From: Brachionus koreanus | Taxonomy: Eukaryota; Rotifera; Eurotatoria; Ploima; Brachionidae | NCBI GenBank assembly: GCA_016987375.1 | Contig: PJRA01000196.1 | Coordinates: forward strand, 78,241 to 88,931 | DNA length: 10,691 nucleotides | Reading direction: 5' to 3' | Shown here: piece after piece, positions 7,698-10,691 of the stretch | Numbering within the stretch: position 1 is the first letter of the stretch | Layout of the letters: each line of letters starts with the position of its first letter | Made by a program: the position numbers and the translations under genes | Notes under the pieces: model-generated | Database searches by the model: none | Told to the model about the DNA's origin: nothing | The model's input: only the letters and a program-made list of their open reading frames with translations

Positions 7698-7829
7698 TTC
7701 AAACAAGGGGAGGAATTAGTGATGGAAAAGATGAACGCAGGAAAAATAAAGCATCCAATTTGGGCGGTCATACTAGCGGTAAAAATGTTTCGACCAAAAT
7801 TTATCATTAAATTTTATCAAGAAACTTAA
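7698..7829 (+). other. Short coding-like patch, unidentified
   Basis: A 43-codon open frame (ATG possible at 7722) reads like real protein (KIKHPIWAVILAVKMF) and is less A+T-rich than the DNA around it. There is no open frame directly upstream (TAA precedes it), no plausible partner exon nearby, and I cannot assign it to a family. It could be a degraded transposon or gene fragment, or chance. Confidence 0.25.
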
Positions 7830-8134
7830 AATGAACAATTTTTAAGAAATCGACAAATTTGTTGAAAATGAAAAAATAAAAAGAAATTTTTTTTTCAAAA
7901 AAAAGTCAACTAGTTTAAATTTTTGACTAATTCCAAAATAAGCCTGAAATTTTGTTAAGTTTTTGTAAAATAATATTTTTGACTAAAAGTAAACAAATAT
8001 TTGAAAAAGAAGTTAGAGCTTCCAAATCAATAAATTCTTATTCTACGGCCTCTTTTCTCCTTGGATCAGACTTTTATTTTCTTCTTTTATTCTTGGAACG
8101 GTCAAAAGTTGAAAAACAAAATTTCGAAACCAAA

Positions 8135-8359
8135 TTAACCACATTTATAATTACCCCATTTTACATTAATCATTGATAAGTTTTTTAGAGTGAGTCTTGA
8201 ACAATAAGCTCTGTTATTGTAGTCTGATGAAGAAAAAAGCCTGATGTAACTGGGATACTCAAGAATTTTTTTGTCAAATTTAAGCATTCCAGGAATAGCA
8301 CATTTCATCTTTCTCAAAAATTCATTTACATCAATATCAGCATCATACTCAATGTTCTC
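8135..8359 (-). other. Unidentified open frame, possible gene relic
   Basis: A 74-codon frame on the - strand, preceded by TAA at 8362-8360, has mixed composition (DADIDVNEFL, CAIPGMLKF, EYPSYIRLF) rather than the Lys/Phe/Asn/Ile-only character of random frames here. The only in-frame Met codons lie inside it, and I see no matching exon on either side. Family unknown. It might be a fragment of a mobile element or a dead gene. Confidence 0.25.
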
Positions 8360-8637
8360 TTAATCAAAAATTGGGTTATCTTTGCTTCAATGATATTTAA
8401 TTTCTTTAATTAGTATCTTGTACAAGACTTATTTAAAAATTTAGTAGCAATTTAAAATAATATTTATAAGTATGTTTCAATTGACACCAACAACAATTCT
8501 CGAAAGATATTCCTTCATCTTGTTCAGTCGCTTGGTTGTAGTACAAATTAATGGATAACCATTTAATAAGATTAATCATTTCTAACATGCTAATTCAATA
8601 AAAGAGTACAACGAAACAATTGAAATGCATGTGAAAA

Positions 8638-8687
8638 TTTTAACGGATATTTTTAGACCGCCTAATTAGCCAAAATGTCCGTTAAAA
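8638..8687. repeat. Foldback inverted repeat with TTAA near each end
   Basis: The arms 8638-8653 and 8672-8687 (TTTTAACGGATATTTT and AAAATGTCCGTTAAAA) pair over all 16 positions with one G-T wobble, around an 18-nt loop. TTAA occurs at 8640-8643 and 8682-8685. It could be a minimal foldback or MITE remnant, or an RNA hairpin if transcribed. No coding content. Confidence 0.75.
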
Positions 8688-9138
8688 AAAGGGATTATTT
8701 TAATGGTAATTGAACACGCCTATACATGAGAAATTTCTATCAATTAATCAATTAAGGCTTTATTTATATTCCCTTTGAAGGATTATCTTGAGTCAATTAG
8801 CTGTATCAACACATGCAACAAAATCTTCTATTGATTTTCTATCATTGAAAAACTTTCAACTTTCTGCATCTAACTGTAAAATTGAAAAATTGTTATATGC
8901 AAAAAAATATGTAAAAATTTTGATTTGCTTTTATTTTTAAATGGAAATTCTAATTTTTTGCTCAATGTAGAATAAAAATTAATTATTTGAAAATTAAACA
9001 AAAAATTTTTTTATAAATTTATTTAAAAATCTAAAATTTAGTTAATTTAATTTTATTCGAAAAAAAAATTATAATTTTAACAAAATAAATAAATAAATAG
9101 AAAATTGTCTAATTTCAATAAAATTTTTTATAAAAAAA

Positions 9139-10227
9139 ATGAATGTTCCTGGTAAAATTTGTCAATTGGGCAATATTCGAATTTGAAGTTTTAAAATTTA
9201 AGATTTGACCACTTATTTTAATGAAGTGATAAAAAATGACCCGAATGTATCGCCGGCTGTTGCGGCAATCAAAACTCTCCTCGAGTACATTCGCCTAAAA
9301 TCATTTAGCACTGTCGTTGAACTACGCGAGAGTGTAATTGATGCCATTGATGTACTAACCAGGACGGACAGTTCAGCTATTAGTGTTAGATCTGGATGCG
9401 AAATGCTGCTCAGATTTATCACTCTTACTGCCCTCGATGCTGGAGTGAATAAATTAAATTTTTATGAGAAAAATTTTATTTTATTTAAATAAAAAAAAAT
9501 TTAAGTTTGATTCTGGAATGGAAAAGTGTAAAGAAATTTTATTGAAAAATGGTCAAGTGTTTTTAAGCAAGGCGAGCAAGGCTAGAAACAAAATAGCTCG
9601 AATGGCATGTGCATGGATACCGAGTGGATCTAACATTCTTGTTCATTCAAAATCTCGAGTTGTTCTTGAAATTCTTAGAGAAGCTAGTGTCAAAAATGGA
9701 ACTTTTCATACTTATGTATGCCAGTCGGCACCGGACAATTCAGGAATGTCCATGATGGAAGAATTAACAAATTTCGGAATTAAATGCACCCTTATTTTGG
9801 ACTCAGCAGTCGGTGCAGTTATGGAAAAAGTGGACTTTGTGCTCCTGGGTGCTGAGGCTGTGGTTGAAAATGGTGGAATAATAAACAAAATTGGAACCTC
9901 AACTATTGGTTTGTGTGCCAAAATGCTAAACAAACCAGTTTATGTTGCGGTGGAAAGTTTTAAATTTGTTAGATTTTATCCTCTTAATAATCGTGACATA
10001 CCAGACGAATATAAGGTAATTTAGAATTTTTTTTTTTATTTTTATTTTTGATTAATTTCCTTTTTTTCAAGTATAAATATTCGACAATTTCAACTGTAAA
10101 AGATCTTGAAAAAGAGCATCCTCTAATTGATTACACTCAGCCGTCATTTTTAACATTGCTTTTTACTGACATTGGTATTTTTACACCATCTGCAGTCAGT
10201 GATGAATTGGTTAAGCTTTATCTTTGA
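9139..10227 (+). CDS. EIF2B1: Translation initiation factor eIF2B subunit alpha, four coding exons
   Basis: Exons are 9139-9151, 9203-9444, 9506-10015 and 10072-10227 (TGA at 10225-10227), with junction phases 1, 0 and 0. The total of 921 nt gives 306 residues; the human protein has 305. The start MNVPDLTTYF is supplied by a 13-nt first coding exon, and ATG 9139 follows an A-rich leader. The N-terminal helical part ([18 protein letters not shown]) leads into the Rossmann-like domain: [64 protein letters not shown] and [14 protein letters not shown] at the C terminus. Subunit alpha dimerises at the core of the decameric eIF2B complex. eIF2B is the nucleotide-exchange factor for eIF2, and this subunit mediates its inhibition by phosphorylated eIF2. 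Introns are 51, 61 and 56 nt; the second uses a less common GTGAAT donor. Acceptors are TTTAAG, TTTAAG and TTTCAAG. The gene looks intact. Confidence 0.96.
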
Positions 10228-10247
10228 TTTAGTGAAAATTTATTTAA

Positions 10248-10253
10248 AATAAA
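10248..10253 (+). terminator. Probable poly(A) signal of EIF2B1
   Basis: AATAAA begins 21 nt after the stop codon and is followed by a long T-rich run with TTTTTGTTT near 10282-10289. This implies a very short 3' UTR, in keeping with a compact gene. Confidence 0.5.
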
Positions 10254-10322
10254 TTTTTTTCTAAATTTTTTATTTTTTTAGTTTTTGTTTAAAAATTCAG
10301 TCTCTAAATCTAAACAAATGTG

Positions 10323-10356
10323 GCATTATAATCCAGCTACTCGAGGATTATGATGC
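10323..10356. repeat. Strong 12-bp hairpin downstream of EIF2B1
   Basis: GCATTATAATCC (10323-10334) and GGATTATGATGC (10345-10356) pair at all 12 positions, with one G-T wobble, around the 10-nt loop AGCTACTCGA. It lies about 70 nt beyond the probable poly(A) signal. It could be a structured RNA, a transposon-end palindrome or chance. Confidence 0.7.
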
Positions 10357-10691
10357 TAAATTGACAAGACTAAACATCTTATAATCTCTATAAATTTTGA
10401 ACTGTAAAATTCAAATACAAACAAAACAAAAACTCTTTCTATTCTGATAAATTGAAAAAACACTAATAAAATTTTGTGAATCTTATTTCACTCTTAGTAA
10501 CACGGTGCTGCCAGCGAGTGATATTTGTTATAGCAGTAACGTAAAAAATTTGAAAAAAAAATTAATGATCTTACCGGTTAAGCTGTACAACCGTTTATTT
10601 TAAATTTTTTTTTCTCAATAAATTGTTTTTAAAAACATCAAATTATGAAAATTTTCACTTAACATTAAAAATGACTATTTCAAAATAACAA

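Larger units (their letters stand above)
7346..9138. other. Divergent intergenic region between SLC33A1 and EIF2B1
   Basis: The 1,793 nt between the two start codons should hold both promoters, but I see no convincing TATA box or other core element in DNA this A+T-rich. It contains an ATT microsatellite, a foldback repeat at 8638-8687 and two unassigned coding-like patches at 7698-7829 (+) and 8135-8359 (-). No tRNA or other RNA gene was recognised. Confidence 0.6.
10228..10691. other. 3' flank of EIF2B1 to the window end
   Basis: Apart from the poly(A) signal and the 12-bp hairpin, this A+T-rich stretch holds one locally G+C-richer patch at about 10498-10545. There, CACTC (10489-10493) and GAGTG (10515-10519) could pair and GTAAC appears on each side. 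A weak 5-bp stem (CGGTT/AACCG) lies at about 10575-10593. No open reading frame or recognisable RNA gene is visible. Confidence 0.5.

Noticed and set aside
7952..8176. Plus-strand open frame of 74 codons upstream of EIF2B1
   Set aside because: It starts with a non-ATG codon, has biased composition and resembles no family.
8223..8229. CTGATGA, the core box of hammerhead ribozymes
   Set aside because: The following bases do not form stem II before a GAAA box, and no stems I/III can be drawn. Another CTGATGA at about 4753 lies in the RT relic and fails in the same way.
10489..10530. U6 snRNA-like 5' hairpin on the minus strand
   Set aside because: The resemblance is limited to a few bases. The ACAGAGA box and the rest of the conserved U6 core are missing downstream.
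1..10691. CRISPR array, bacterial operon or prophage
   Set aside because: No regularly spaced repeats. The genes are split by GT-AG introns and are metazoan families.

Overview
This is animal nuclear DNA. It is very A+T-rich and carries three conserved metazoan protein genes. Two of them are split by tiny GT-AG introns (49-61 nt). Compact genes, short T-rich introns and heavy A+T bias would fit a small invertebrate such as a monogonont rotifer, but that is inference; nothing in the window fixes the species.

Layout. (1) 18-1940 (+): an intronless, G+C-richer gene for a Syk/ZAP-70-type tyrosine kinase (two SH2 domains, then a kinase domain), followed by a likely poly(A) signal at 2119-2124. 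(2) 1941-2868: A+T-rich 3' flank between convergent genes. It contains an unexplained 23-nt exact copy of kinase coding sequence. (3) 2869-7345 (-): a complete four-exon gene for an SLC33A1-type acetyl-CoA transporter of about 533 residues. Its exons can be joined precisely, with phases that agree. Introns 1 and 3 are about 50 nt, but intron 2 is 2,775 nt. (4) That long intron is a graveyard of mobile DNA: a CR1/L2-like LINE reverse-transcriptase fragment (about 4400-4767), a second RT fragment of a different type (4899-5245), and a decayed piggyBac-like DNA transposon (5243-6326). The transposon has TTAA flanks, 13-bp terminal inverted repeats and a broken N-terminal piece of transposase, and it lies at the end of the second RT fragment. 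(5) 7346-9138: a divergent intergenic region with a foldback repeat flanked by TTAA and two short coding-like patches I cannot name. (6) 9139-10227 (+): a complete four-exon EIF2B1 gene (eIF2B subunit alpha, 306 residues), starting with a 13-nt first coding exon. (7) 10228-10691: 3' flank with a strong small hairpin and a locally G+C-rich patch.

The three genes (immune-type signalling kinase, ER/Golgi acetyl-CoA transporter, translation-initiation regulator) have no known common pathway; they look like ordinary eukaryotic neighbours. I found no convincing new multi-gene system. The points most worth a second look are the 23-nt kinase copy, the nested transposons that inflated one intron, and the contrast in base composition and intron content between the kinase gene and its neighbours.
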